64,000 nt of DNA from Zingiber officinale (Eukaryota; Streptophyta; Magnoliopsida; Zingiberales; Zingiberaceae), in contig NC_055996.1 in the NCBI RefSeq assembly GCF_018446385.1, positions 14,681,317-14,745,316 on the forward strand, written 5' to 3'. A program made the translations under genes and the position numbers. Position 1 is the stretch's first letter. Each line of letters starts with the position of its first letter. Positions 46,482-57,871 of this stretch are shown piece after piece. The notes under the pieces are model-generated. The model did no database searches, was not told the origin of the DNA, and saw only the letters and a list, made by a program, of their open reading frames with translations.

Positions 46482-47000
46482 AAACTCGAACGAGAAGAGT
46501 TTCCAATCTTGGACGAACACAAAAGATGGGCTCTGATTCAATCACTGTCGGGACATCTTCGTGATATAGCAGACCAACTAATGGATCGTTCTGAAGGATG
46601 CATCTCATATTCAGAGATGTGTAGAGCTTTACTTCATTTGGCATGGGATCCTAAAGAATCAGAAGAGGATCCAGATCTTGAAGAAATGGATTCCGCAGAA
46701 TCAGAAGAGGATCCAGATTTAGTAGAAACAGATCACACAGAATTTGAAGATAATCTAGAAATGGATTTCACATAATCTAAGGAGGATCTAAAAATGGATT
46801 TTGAAGAATCTAAGGATGAAGATCCTGAATAATCAGAGGATGATCTGGAAGAGTGTGTGGAAGATTCATAAATGAATCTAAAGGATGATTCTAAGGTTGA
46901 TCCTGCCTTCATCGAGTCCGAGATGAACGGGATAACATTGCCCACTGTACTAGTATTTTTTTTCCTAGTGGGAGTGGTGCTAGCTTATCTTGCAAAGTAG
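46482..47000 (+). pseudogene. Acidic leader ORF with C-terminal hydrophobic segment, upstream of gag
   Basis: One reading frame runs from 46482 to the TAG at 46998-47000, interrupted only by three ochre codons (46773-46775 and two further on). It begins with REEFPILDEHKRWALIQ and a LLHLAWDP segment, then a very acidic repeated part (ESEEDPDL twice, then EDL/EDD units), and ends with about 22 mostly hydrophobic residues (LPTVLVFFFLVGVVLAYL) before the stop. This looks like a tail-anchored membrane protein. It lies between LTR and gag, an unusual place for an extra gene in copia elements. The first third is conserved in the truncated copy (to 21955). Function unknown; I recognise no family. Confidence 0.5.
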
Positions 47001-47413
47001 AGTTCGGTTGTTATCACTATCACTATGTGTGGACAATATTAAACTCATATTAATAAAACTATGTAATAGAAACTGTTGTTATGTACAAATAGTGATATTT
47101 TAATGAAAAGTTATGTTATGTGTTAATAAAGTTAGAAAAAGAATGTTATGTGTTAACAGTCTTAACATAATGATTAGTTCATTTAATGATACATTCATTG
47201 TATGATGAGTTCATTTAATGATTAGTTCATTTGATGGGATGTGTGTAATATAACTAATTAGTGTTGATTGCATTGGAACATACAAATGATGAGTGGAAAC
47301 ATAATTACCACTTGATTTTGTAAACAAACTCTAATTTACATTGAGTCAATAATTAATTACATGCATATAAATTACACTAAAATAATAAATAATGTGTTTA
47401 TTTATTATAGATT
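47001..47413 (+). other. AT-rich leader between acidic ORF and gag
   Basis: No gene. Ends in a T-rich tract and TATTATAG (about 47403-47410), directly before the gag ATG, which could be a splice acceptor. Confidence 0.45.
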
Positions 47414-47525
47414 ATGGCAACTAAGAACATAGCTAACTCAATAAGGGAAAGAAATTATATGAGGATAACTACAAAATCTGGCATCTCAAGGTACAATATG
47501 TTCTTGAGGAACAAGAAGTTCTAGA
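47414..47525 (+). pseudogene. Tork gag, N-terminal part (interrupted)
   Basis: ATG at 47414, then after one frame change EDNYKIWHLKVQYVLEEQ, the typical start of a copia gag domain (UBN2/retrotran_gag type). The reading is cut at 47526 by the SIRE element and continues at 56762. Confidence 0.75.
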
Positions 47526-48619
47526 TGTTGGTGCGGTTAGCACTAACGGTCTAACTTAAGTTTTGATGAATGAAAAAATAGGTTAAGTTAGTTTCGTTGT
47601 TATCTAACACTCTGACTGAGTGTGCAGGAGAAGCTCAGACAGGTCGACGGGCTGACCTGATGTTTGGCACGAAGCCCAGCTAGCTCAATGGGCCGACCGG
47701 ATAGCTGACACGAAGTCTCAACGGGTCGATGGGTTGACCAGATGTCTGGTACAAAGTCCAGCTAGGTCGACGAGCTGATCGGATAGCTGGCACAAAGCCC
47801 AGACGGGTCGAAGGGCTGACCGGACGTCTGGCAAGTAAGTGAGGGTAAGTCACTGGAGGGAAGTGACTGTGAGGACGCGTTCCCGAGAAGGGAACATTAG
47901 GCGTCGATCCGACTTAGATCCATTTCGGATATCTAAGTCGAGATCGTGACTAGATTCCGGTCTCGAGGAGACGGAATCTAATTAATATTTTATTTGATAA
48001 TAAACTGTGCTAACACTCTATTTTACAGGATATATATTTGCCTCGGACTAACATTTTCTTGCAGGAAGGAAACCGCTGGAAAACAAGGGTCCGAGCGCCC
48101 GGAGGTCCGGGCGCCTGAAGGGATCTGGGCGCCCGGAGGTGAATTTTATCGCCAAACGTCACTTCGTCGCGTAGAGATCCCTGGTTGGCTCGGCTACATC
48201 ATATTCAGGGAGCCCAAAAGGATCTAGGCGCCCCGAACCTCCTATATAAGGAGGGTAGAGGCTGGAATCACAACAACAACGAATAAACTACTCTTCTGTG
48301 TTCCTGCAACGCTGCGAAGACTCTCCGACAAGTTTTATTTTTTTTATCTTTTTAATTATTGTCTATTTTTCATTTATAATAATTCTTGTACTTCATTTTG
48401 TAACATCCTTTCGAATTATTAGTAATTACCTAACGAAAGCACTCGACGAGTGCGGGCCTTGGAGTAGAAGTCGCTGAAGGCTCCGAACCAAGTAAATCAA
48501 CTTGTGTTAGTGTTTCTCTTTCTTTTACGTTTATTCTTTTTCCACTGCGTGCTTACTCTACGCAATTTTTTAATTCGCTATTCACCCCTCCCCCTCTAGC
48601 AAAACTCATCGATTCAACA
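47526..48619 (+). mobile_element. 5' LTR of SIRE-type element
   Basis: TGTTGGTGCGG to GATTCAACA. Internal tandem units (GGTCGACGGGCTGACC... about 47630-47850), CGCCCGGAGGTCCGGGCG-type palindromes at 48088-48235, and TATATAAG at 48243-48250 right after them. C-rich tail near the end. Confidence 0.92.
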
Positions 48620-48621
48620 AG

Positions 48622-48633
48622 TGGTATCAGAGC
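48622..48633 (+). promoter_or_regulatory. Primer-binding site of SIRE-type element
   Basis: TGGTATCAGAGC, the initiator-Met tRNA complement, 2 bp after the LTR. Confidence 0.93.
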
Positions 48634-48892
48634 TGGTACCGCTCTGATTTGGTTCAACCACCAATCAGACAGGGGGTGAAACTAGTTTTTTTCTTTCTTC
48701 ATTTTTCAGTTTTTCATAATTTTTCAAACTTGTACTATTACCTTTTTGGAAACTTTTCTTTCGTTGCAAACAATTTGAATTGGTGCAACACTAATTCAGT
48801 TTTTAAATTATTTTTTTTTATCCCGCACTACTAATCCAAAACCAAGTCTTGGGACTTCTTGTCTATTTTGTTTACTTGTGTGCAGATTGATT

Positions 48893-49564
48893 ATGTCTCA
48901 ACTTGAAGGCTTCAGTACAGTGCGTCCTCCCCTATTCAATGGGGATGATTTTTCGTACTGGAAGAAGTGGATGGAGGTTTACCTAAAGATGAATTTCGAC
49001 CAATGGTTTAGCGTCACCAGAGGCTACAAGGTGCCAGTCAACAACTCCGGAAATCCACTGGATTTGGAACAGTGGACTTCGGACATGAGAAAGAAGGCCT
49101 CTACAGACTTCAAGGCCCTAAATACACTACAATGTGGATTGACGAAGGAAGAACTGAACGGGGTAGGACCGCATCAGAACGCGAAAGAATTATGGGACAA
49201 GCTGATCGAACTTAATGAAGGAACTAGCGACACTAAGGTAACAAAACGTGACCTCCTCTTAAATAAGTCATTTAATATTAAAATGCAGGAAGGAGAAACG
49301 GCGAGTCAGCTTCACGCAAGGATCAAAGACATCCTCAATGGACTCCACGCAATAGGCCATCAAATGGAGAACCGTTATTTAATAAGGTATGCGTTAAATG
49401 TCTTTCCACGTAACACCTCGTGGGCATCCATCGTGGATGCCTACAAGATTTCAAAAAATTTATCAAAATTAAAATTAGACAAACTGTTTTGCGAATTAGA
49501 ATTGCACAAGCAAACTAACGCCGGGACCGAGAAAAGTGTAGCTTTGTTTGCAGGTTCCTCCTAG
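48893..49564 (+). pseudogene. SIRE-type gag, N-terminal part
   Basis: Capsid-forming Gag. ATG at 48893, in frame with MSQLEGFSTVRPPLFNGDDF, followed by YWKKWMEVYL, a central ELWDKLIELNEGT block and LLNKSFNIKMQEGETASQL, all typical of copia gag. It ends at a premature TAG (49562-49564). The same frame continues with the zinc-knuckle part from 49565. The first codon reported by a longer frame (48878) is TTG and is not the start. Confidence 0.85.
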
Positions 49565-50515
49565 GAAAGGACGAAAAACAAGCCTAAGGTTGAGGAGGAG
49601 TCTGACCAGGACTCTGAAGATGAAGAATATTTGGTGAACCTGGTAAGGAAAATGTTCACCAGGAGAAAGAAAAACTTCAGCAAGAAGGACCTGCAAAAGA
49701 TCAACTCCCCAAACGAACTGAGGAACATAACCCGCTTCGAATGCAACAAGAAGGGCCACTACAAGAACAAGTGCCCGAAACTGAAGAGCGACAAGACAAA
49801 GACATCCAAAAAGAAGGCTCTCAAAGAAACTTGGGACGACTCTTCCTCAGACGAATCGGAGGCCGAAAATCAGAAGCACCAGAACCACCTCACGTTGATG
49901 GTCGTCGAAGCAGAGTCGGAGGACGAATCGGAAGACTGGTCCGAACCCGAATCGAGCCACGAGTCCATACTCATTTCTGAAGGTCCCGACGAGGTAAACT
50001 TTAATTTGAATAGAAAATTCTTTAAAATTATTGCATGTCTAAATAGTAAATTAATTATATTAGAAAAAGAAAACAAATTGCTCCTTGACGAGAATCAAAA
50101 TCTCAAGGAACAAATCAAAAATCCAAATCCAACTCAAGACCTTACAATTGAGGAGGAAAATTTATCACTAAAAATAGAAATTAATAAATTAAAAGATCTC
50201 TTAGAAAAATTTACAATAAAATATAAGAATTTAGATCTAATTTTAAATAATCAAAAAGCAATCTACAACAAAACCGGACTTGGCTACAAGTCAAGTTCAA
50301 ATAAAACATTTAAATCGTTAATAACCCAACACAAACAATCAAGGAAAACTTGGGTTCCGAAAGCGTGCTTAACCACGCAAGTAGGACTTAACCAATACTA
50401 CATACCCAAAGAAAAAATATATTATGTAAAATCAAATAAATCAAATCAAAAACCAAAATACAAACCTAACCAACAAATTCAAAATCTAAATATTTTAAAC
50501 CCCACCAAAACTTAG
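49565..50515 (+). pseudogene. SIRE-type gag C-terminal part with damaged zinc knuckle
   Basis: Same frame as the preceding gag part after the TAG. The knuckle reads RFECNKKGHYKNKCP, so the first Cys of the CX2CX4HX4C motif is Arg. An acidic Ser/Glu stretch follows, then a coiled-coil-like segment rich in Glu, Lys, Leu and Asn (about 50030-50240). The frame ends at 50515 before the protease region. Confidence 0.8.
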
Positions 50516-51430
50516 AATATCATCAAGTCAATTATAACTATAAAAAGAACAGACATAAACAAAAAACTAAAATTCAAAAATAAAGGCCAATAATTCAGGG
50601 GGAGGCTCCAGAATAGCTGGCATCTCCGAAACTAACCTACCCGACAAGGTAACCGAAACTAACCTACCCGGCAGGGTAATTAGGACTAGTTAGAAAAGGA
50701 CCAAGTTTAACTTGACCTATGGTACTGGTGAAATTTTGGATGATAGTACGTTAGGGAAACTTAGTCTATGCATGTCTAGGAAGATATGGCTTCTACCTGG
50801 TGCATTTGGCTAAGTGGAACTAACCGAAGCTGTCATTTATGGATCCTAATCAGTTAGACAAAGGTTTTGTATTAAGTTCAGTGGATAGGACTATTTGGAA
50901 AACCTCGAAGACATGGTTACTCTAATGATGTCCAAGTGACTCACCATAGCCCAGAAGTTTATCCCAAGAATGCCTATTTGCTGAGCCCAAAGCTAAATCT
51001 GAATCTAACACATAGTTAAACCAAACCCTAAAACTGAACCTAACTCATCTCATAAAATTATAGAATTTCCTGATTGAAAATTTAGATCGGGTGAGATGAC
51101 TAAGGACTAAACATAAAATTAAAATTAAATTAAATTAAATTAAATTAAAATTAAATTAAATTAAAATTAAATTAAATTAAATTAAACTAAACTAAAATTA
51201 AATTAAATTAAAATTAAAATAAATTAAATTAAAATTAAAATTAAAATTAAATTAAAATTAAAATTAAATAAAAATTCATTTAAAAAAAACTTTAAAAATC
51301 ATTTCAAAAATTACATAAATAATAATAATAATAATGAAAATGATTATTTTACTATTATTCTTACCTAATCAAAATTAGAATCAAAACATAGACTAACCCT
51401 CAATTCCTACCTATTGTAGGAATAAGTGGA
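50516..51430 (+). other. Decayed region between gag and protease, with AAATT expansion
   Basis: No intact frame. Includes fragments such as GGGGGAGGCTCC (50597-50610) and, at 51117-51275, a long run of AAATTAAATT-type repeats that displaces the expected linker. Confidence 0.6.
51117..51275. repeat. (AAATT/AAAATT)n low-complexity tract
   Basis: About thirty AAATT or AAAATT units in the SIRE-type element. Confidence 0.95.
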
Positions 51431-51687
51431 TCTTGAACAATGGTTACTCCAAACATATGACTGGAGATCACACCAAATTTACTCAACTTACCTATAAAAG
51501 TTTAGGAACAGTTGCCTTTGGAAACAATGACAAACTCAAGGTAATTGGTATAGGTAATATTGAGCTTAAAATTGACTTCATTATTATAAATATTTTACTT
51601 GTTGAAAATTTCAAGTATAATCTCCTAAGTATCAGTCAATTGTGTGACACTCGGTATAAAGTTAGGTTCTATCTTCAGAATACTTAA
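51430..51687 (+). pseudogene. SIRE-type aspartic protease fragment
   Basis: WILNNGYSKHMTGD, where active copia proteases have a D-S-G box before the CSRHMTGD-like part: the catalytic Asp and Ser are both Asn. It continues with VAFGNNDKLKVIGIGNI and LLVENFKYNLLSISQLCD, normal for the family. Ends at a stop at 51687. Confidence 0.85.
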
Positions 51688-51789
51688 TCAAACACCTAGA
51701 TAATCCTACGATAAGTCTAAAAGGGTTTAGAAAAGATAACATCTATGCTATTAACTTAACCACTTCTTTAGTTAAGTGTTATTTAACAC

Positions 51790-52301
51790 AAAAAGAAGAA
51801 ACTTGGTTATGGCATAGAAGAATGTCACACACTAATTTCAGAAATATAAGTAAATTAAATGGATTAGTTAGAGGTTTACCAAAATTACCGAACTTAGACT
51901 CAACAATATGTAATGCTTGTCAACAAGGTAAACAAACAAAGTCTACTCACAAACCAACTAATCAAACTCAAACTAATTCAATTCTAGAACTTCTACACCT
52001 AGACTTATTTGACTCTCATGGGGTCAAATCAATAAATGACAGTTTATATTGCCTAGTAATAATAGACGACTATTCTAGGTTCACTTGGGTAAAATTCTTA
52101 AAAAATAAGGATGAAACTTTTGAAATCTTTACAAACTTTTGCAAACAAGTTGAAAATGAAAAAGACCTTAAAATTAAAAGAATTAGGAGTGACAATGGGG
52201 GAGAATTTAAAAATCATAACTTTAATAAATTTTATCTTGAAAATGGATATCATCATGAATTCTCGTGTCCTAAAACACCCCAACAAAATGGAATAGTATA
52301 A
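51790..52301 (+). pseudogene. SIRE-type integrase, zinc-binding and core
   Basis: Pre-integrase ending (ETWLWHRRMSHTNF, about 51798-51840), CNACQQGKQTK, then the core with LLHLDLF (first Asp), VIIDDYSRFTWV and IRSDNGGEF (second Asp). The third catalytic residue, Glu in the NGIVERKN-type motif, is a TAA stop (52299-52301). No strand transfer would be possible. Confidence 0.88.
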
Positions 52302-52682
52302 AGAAAAAATAGAATTTTACTTGAAGCCTCTAGAACTATGTTGAATGAATATAATTTACCCAAGTACTTTTGGGCAGAAGTTGTCAGTACAGCCTACTAT
52401 GTGCAAAATAGAACAACACTAAATAAAACACACAACAAAACCTTTTTCAAAATATATTATAATAAGCAACCCAATATAAAATATTTTAAAGTATTTGGGT
52501 GTCCAACCTTTATTTTAAACACAAGAGAACACTTAGGAAAATTCACCTCTAAAGTGGAAGATGGAATCTTTGTAGGATACTCCCTGAACAGTAGGGGATA
52601 CAGAATATATAATAAGGTTACATTAAGAATTGAAGAAACCACTAATGTAAAATTTGAGGAATCCAAACAAAACCTAGAATAA
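52302..52682 (+). pseudogene. SIRE-type integrase C-terminal part
   Basis: Continues in the same frame: RKNRILLEASRTMLNEYNLP, FWAEVVSTAYYVQNR, FKVFGCPTFIL, GIFVGYSLNSRGYRIYN. Ends at a TAA at 52680-52682. Confidence 0.85.
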
Positions 52683-53458
52683 CCCCAACTTCAACCAATC
52701 GAATTCATTCAAGAAAATAATAATCAAGAAGGAACCAATGGTCATGAAGAAGAAGAAATAGCACTAGAGAATCAACCTCCTAGAACCATAAGAGTCAACC
52801 CTAATCATCCAATTGATAAGATAATTGGTTATCCAGACTTGAGGGTTCAGACTTGGTCATTTTTTAGAAACCTAAGCCAAATTTCTCTGATTTCAAAAAT
52901 TGAACCTAAAACTATAGCTAAATCATTACTTGACCCAGACTGGGTCATAGCTATACAAGAAGAATTAACTCAATTTGAACATAATGAAGTGTGAGACTTA
53001 GTACCACTGCCCAAAAATAAGAAAATAATAGAAACAAAATGAGTATTTAGAAATAAATTAAGCGAAACTGGGGAAATTACCAGGAATAAAGTAGGCTAGT
53101 CGCTAAGGGGTTTAGTCAAGTTGAAGGACTTGACTATGACGAAACTTATGTCCCAGTAGCTAGATTAGAGTCCATTAGAATGTTACTCAGTTATGCATCC
53201 CATAAAGGGTTCAGACTGTATCAAATGGACGTCAAATCTGCATTTCTAAATGGCTTGATCAAAGAGGAAGTCTATGTAGGCCAACCACCTGGGTTTGAAT
53301 GTCTAGAGCACCCTGACTATGTCTTTAAATTAAATAAAGTCTTATACGGACTTAAGCAAGCACCCAGGGCTTGGTATGAAAGGTTAACATCTTACCTAAT
53401 ATCCAAAGGGTTTAACCATGGTCAAATTGACCCAACCCTATTGGTTAAATTAATATAA
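52683..53458 (+). pseudogene. SIRE-type reverse transcriptase, 5' part
   Basis: Linker with RTIRVNPNHPIDKIIG (about 52780-52830), then degraded RT start with stops at about 52990 and 53040, and an open part at 53180-53458: [47 protein letters not shown] after this (53456-53458) precedes the catalytic box. Confidence 0.85.
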
Positions 53459-54418
53459 GAGGGCATATTTATAGCTCAAATCTATGTAGATAATATAATT
53501 TTTGGGTCAACTAATTCAGAATTTTTAGAAGAATTCACAAATTTAATGGAACAAAAATTTGGAATGAGTCTGGTAGGAAAATTAACTTACTTTTTAGGAT
53601 TGCAAATCAAACAAACAAATGAGAGAAATTATATTTATCAACAAAAATATACCAAAGAATTGCTTAAAAAATTTGGAATGAAAAATACCAAAGAAATAAA
53701 AACACCCATAGTAGTTAACATTATTCTAGATGACGACCCAAATGGAAAACCAATTGACCTAAAATACTATAGGAGTGACACAGGTAGCCTACTGTACTTA
53801 ACTGCAAGTCGACCCGATATTTTATTTGCAGTGAGTATGTGTGCTAGATACCAAACATGTGCTAAAGAATCTCATTTGACTCAAGTCAAAAGAATCTTTA
53901 GATACCTTAAAGGAACAACAAATGTAGGAATTTGGTATCCTAGAACTAATAATTTTGAATTCATAGGGCACTCTGACTCAGATTATGCTGGATGCAAATT
54001 AGACCGCAAGAGCACAAGTGGTGGATGTCAACTATTAGGTTTATCACTTATCAGCTGGTTTAGTAGAAAGCAACACTGTGTTGCTCTGTCTACAACTGAG
54101 TCAGAATATATAGCCATAGGAGAATGTGTTGCCCAACTATTATGGATGATGCACACTTTTAACTTAAACATTACAAATGTAAAAGTATTAATTAACAATA
54201 TTAGCTCAATTAATTTAACAAAAAATACTGTGCATCATTCCAGAACTAAACACATTGAAATTAGGCACCACTTTATCAGGGATCATGTCACTAAAGGAGG
54301 TATTGAACTCAAATACATTGGGTCCAAATCTAATTTAGCTGACATATTTACCAAACCTCACCTTGAAAGTGAGTTTAGTAATCTACGCAGAAAATTAGGG
54401 ATGTGTTTGATAGACTAG
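53459..54418 (+). pseudogene. SIRE-type RT catalytic box and RNase H
   Basis: IYVDNIIFGSTN at about 53482-53517: the YVDD box is YVDN. The frame from 53546 on is open for 290 codons: YFLGLQIKQ, YRSDTGSLLYLTASRPDILF, then RNase H with HSDSDYAGCKLDRKSTSGG, SRKQHCVALSTTESEYIA, and the C-terminal HSRTKHIEIRHHFIRDHV and LADIFTKPH. Regular stop at 54416-54418. Confidence 0.88.
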
Positions 54419-55669
54419 GATACTAAAATTGTAAAAAACTGTTTTCAAAAATAATATTTTCAAATTCTAGGATAAAACCTTTTTTTTTAAATCTTCCATT
54501 TCTAGAATTTTAAATCAATGTTAGCCTTAGACTAGAATAATTCCCTAGAAAGCATGTACCCCTAGGGCTAGTACTTGAGCATCTCACCAACACCCTAGAA
54601 TTTCCTTGTTTGTGATTGTCGAACATAGAAAGGGGTGAGATGCATAGGCAAATTGTCTGGACTTAAGATGCTTATTTCAGTGCATCGATATAAGTCTGAG
54701 CGTTAAATACCAAATAGACATTAATCAGGTTAAGTCATTCAGTTTAGTCAAACACTAACTGATTACAATTAGACTTAACTTGACTAATCAAGTGAAAGCT
54801 GCTATCCTCTAATAGTCAGTAAGTAGCTAACTGGTTAGACACATTTTGTAATGTCAGGTTCAGGGGGAGGATTAATTGTCTTTATATCTATTTTAAAATT
54901 AATTTATGAAGAATATATCTTTTTAAATCAATTTAACACTAACTAAGTGTTTTAAAAAAAATTTTGGATTTTTTTTTCAAACTTAGTTTTGAAAGTTAAA
55001 CTTACTTAAGTTACTTGTTTAAACTTAGGTTTGAAAATTATTTTATTTTCAAATTTTAAACTTTTTAAATTTAATTTTGAAAATTATACTTTCTAAACTT
55101 AGTTTTGAAATTTAGACCTTCCAAACTTAGTTTTAAAGAGTTGGTTTAGAAAAATAAACTTTATTCAGGCTTATAAATTGGACTCCTCATTTTGAAAATT
55201 ATATTCTACTTGGATTTAAAAATATATCTTTGGAGATTTATTTTAAAATTGGAAGTTACAAACTTAGGTTTGAAAACAAAATTCACTTAATTGGATTTAG
55301 TTTTAATTTGAAAATTGGACTTATCTCTATTATCTCTTTTTAAAAATTGGTGTATTTGAAAATTATGTTAACTATTTTCAAGTCATCTTTTTAAAGTTAA
55401 CTATATTTTTTTTTTGAAAAACACATCTTCTAGCTTAAAGTCCCCCAAAATAATCTGACTTACATTTCTAGACTTTTGCTAAATTTCCATGCATTTTTAA
55501 TTATAATTTGTTCTATGTTATTTTTTGATGAATGCCAAAGGGGGAGGGTTAGGTGGTTTAAGTTAGTTAAACAACCAACAAAAATAACAAAATTTAAAAG
55601 CTAACTTAACAACCTTATGCTTGTTTTCTTGCATATTTTTCACTAACTTAACCAGGTTGTCATTGCATC
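54419..55669 (+). other. 3' non-coding internal region of SIRE-type element
   Basis: About 1.25 kb, AT-rich, with many AAACTTAGTTTTGAAAATT-like repeats (54950-55340). No env-like frame. A purine-rich AAAGGGGGAGGG at about 55537-55548 may be a second polypurine tract. Confidence 0.65.
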
Positions 55670-55682
55670 AAAAAAGGGAGAT
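55670..55682 (+). promoter_or_regulatory. Polypurine tract of SIRE-type element
   Basis: AAAAAAGGGAGAT immediately before the 3' LTR; primes plus-strand synthesis. Confidence 0.85.
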
Positions 55683-56761
55683 TGTTGGTGTGGTTAGCAC
55701 TAACAGTCTAACTCAAGTTTTGATGAATGACAAAATATGTTAAGTTAGTTTCGTTGTTATCTAACACTCTGACCAAGTGTGTAGGAGAAGCCCAGACAGG
55801 TCGACGGGCTGACCTGATGTCTGGGTTGAATCCCAGCTAGGTCGACGGGTCGACCTGATAGTTGGCACAAAGTCCAAACGGGTCGATGGGTTGACCGGAC
55901 ATTTGACACGAAGTCCAGTTAAGTTGGCGGGCTGACCGGATAGCTGGCACGAAGCTCAGACGGGTCGAAGGACTGACCGAACATTTGGCAAGTAAGTGCG
56001 GGTAAGTCACTGGAGGAGAGTGACTGTGAGGACGCGTTCTCGGGAAGGGAACATTGGCGTCGATCCGACTTAGATCCATTTCGGATATCTAAGTCGAGAT
56101 CATGACTACATTCCGATCTCGAGGAGACGAAATCTAATTAATATTTTATTTGATGATAAACTGTGCTAACACTCTATTTTGAAGGATATATATTTACCTC
56201 GGACTAACGTTTTCTTGCAGAAAGGAAATCGCTGGAAAACAAGGGTCTGGGCGCCCGAAAGGGATCCGAGCGCCCGGAGGTGAATTTTATCCCCAAACGT
56301 CACTTCACTTCGTGGAGATCCCTAGTTAGCTCGGCTACGTTATATTCAGGGCACCCGAAAGGATCGAGGCTCCCCGAACCTCCTATATAAGGAGGGTAGA
56401 AGCTGGAGTCACAACAACAACGAACAAACTGCTCTTCTGTGTTCCTGCAACGCTGCGAAGACTCTCCGATAATTTTTATTTTTTTGTCTTTTTAATTATT
56501 GTCAGTTTTTCATTTATAATAATTCCTGTACTTCATTTTGTAACATTCTTTCGAATTATTAGTGATTTCCCAACGAAAGCACTCGATGAGTGCGGACCTT
56601 GGAGTAGGAGTCGTCAAAGGCTCCGAACCAAGTAAATCAACTTGTGTTAGCGTTGCTTTTTCTTTTTCATTTATTCTTTTTCTGCTGCGTGCTTACTCTA
56701 CGAAATTTTTTAATTCGCTATTCACCCCCCCCCCCCTCTAGCGAAACTCATCGATCCAACA
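55683..56761 (+). mobile_element. 3' LTR of SIRE-type element
   Basis: TGTTGGTGTGG to GATCCAACA, with TATATAAG at 56384-56391 after degenerate GGGCGCCCG palindromes (about 56248-56370). A C-run at about 56725-56736. Followed by the CTAGA duplication. Confidence 0.92.
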
Positions 56762-57480
56762 CTAGAGACTGTAAATTAGTTCATGGAAGAACCGGTTGAT
56801 GGTTCAACAACACATAATAGACGTGACCTGGATGCCTATAAGGCATGGAAAAGTAAGGACTCCACTGCTAGGGAATATTGATTAGTTCAATGGTGCATGA
56901 CCTGGTATTTGAGTATGAGTCATTACCATAAGCTCATGCTATCTAGGTAGCCCTTAGAGAGAAGTACAGGGGAATAAGTCTATGTAAGCTTCATTGGCTG
57001 ACAATTAAGCTTAACAGCTATAAAAAGTGCTCGAATATTACCATGGCCCAACATCTAAGGAAAATGACAAATATGATTCGGGACTTAAACGCTGCCGTCA
57101 TGAGTTGACCAATAAACAACAGGTTCAGAAAGTCATCCGCTCCCTTCCTTATTCTTGGGAAATGATGAAACAGAATCTGATTCAGAGTGAAAGCATCAAG
57201 ACTTTTACTAATGTCTCACAGCATGTTGAACTGGAGGCGGAGAGAATAGAATCTGCAAGGATTTCTGGCCAAGCTTTTGTAGCTGAAGGTTTTAGTTCCA
57301 AGAATAAGAAAAGATGGTTTAAGAAAGGAAAGGGAAAAGGAAAAGAAGCTAGTGTTGTTGCTAGGCAAAACCAAATTAAGAAAAAAGGAAAGAAATATAG
57401 ACAAAAACCTAAGAGCAAGCTGGCTTGCTATAACTGTGGCAAAAAGGGGCATTTTGGCTCGTGATTGCACTGAGTCAAAA
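56762..57480 (+). pseudogene. Tork gag, resumed, with zinc knuckle
   Basis: Continues the gag cut at 47525: EEPVDGSTTHNRRDLDAYKA, then the open part 57027-57464 with LPYSWEMMKQNL and LEAERIESAR, a Lys/Gly-rich linker, and CYNCGKKGHF. One extra base just before the last Cys shifts the frame, so the CX2CX4HX4C knuckle is not completed in frame. Confidence 0.82.
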
Positions 57481-57871
57481 AAGGTAATCCATCTTCATCT
57501 TATTTCCATGAGCATTATGTTGCAAGTTTAGCATTGTTAGCTAATTCTTATTCTTTGTGGATTATAGATTCAGGAGAGACAAACCATATAGCACATGATC
57601 GAACTATATATGTGGAGTACCGTCGGGTACCAGTTGACAACAAATAAATATATGTGGGAAACAATACAAGGATTGAAGTAAAAAATGTTGGCACTTGCAA
57701 ACTAAATCTATGTGGTGGGCGTACCTTGTTTCTTCATGATATCCTCTACACTCCTGAGATTCGATGGAATCTAGTTTCCATTGCTTGTCTTCTTAATTTA
57801 GGTTATTGTATAAACTTTTATAGTCATTGTGTAGAATTTTACATTAACTCTGTGTTAATTGGGAATGGTTA
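57480..57871 (+). pseudogene. Tork protease and pre-integrase start
   Basis: LWIIDSGETNHIAHD at about 57556-57600 holds an intact D-S-G protease box. GNNTRIEVKNVGTCKL and LHDILYTPEIRWNLVSI follow, typical of copia protease/pre-integrase. One stop at 57646 lies between. Cut at 57872 by a solo LTR. Confidence 0.8.

Larger units (their letters stand above)
47521..56766 (+). mobile_element. Complete SIRE-type Ty1/copia element inserted in Tork gag
   Basis: The 9236-bp element (47526-56761) has LTRs of 1094 and 1079 bp, TG...CA ends, a primer-binding site, a polypurine tract, and gag-pol in the copia order of gag, protease, integrase, RT and RNase H. It is flanked by CTAGA at 47521-47525 and 56762-56766. 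The LTRs differ at roughly 6-8% of positions over the first 150 bp by eye, and pol has several stops, so it is an old, dead insertion. A non-coding region of 1.26 kb follows pol; there is no env-like frame there. Confidence 0.92.

Noticed and set aside
54419-55669. Env-like gene after pol of the SIRE-type element
   Set aside because: SIRE relatives can have one, but no frame longer than a few dozen codons is present here.
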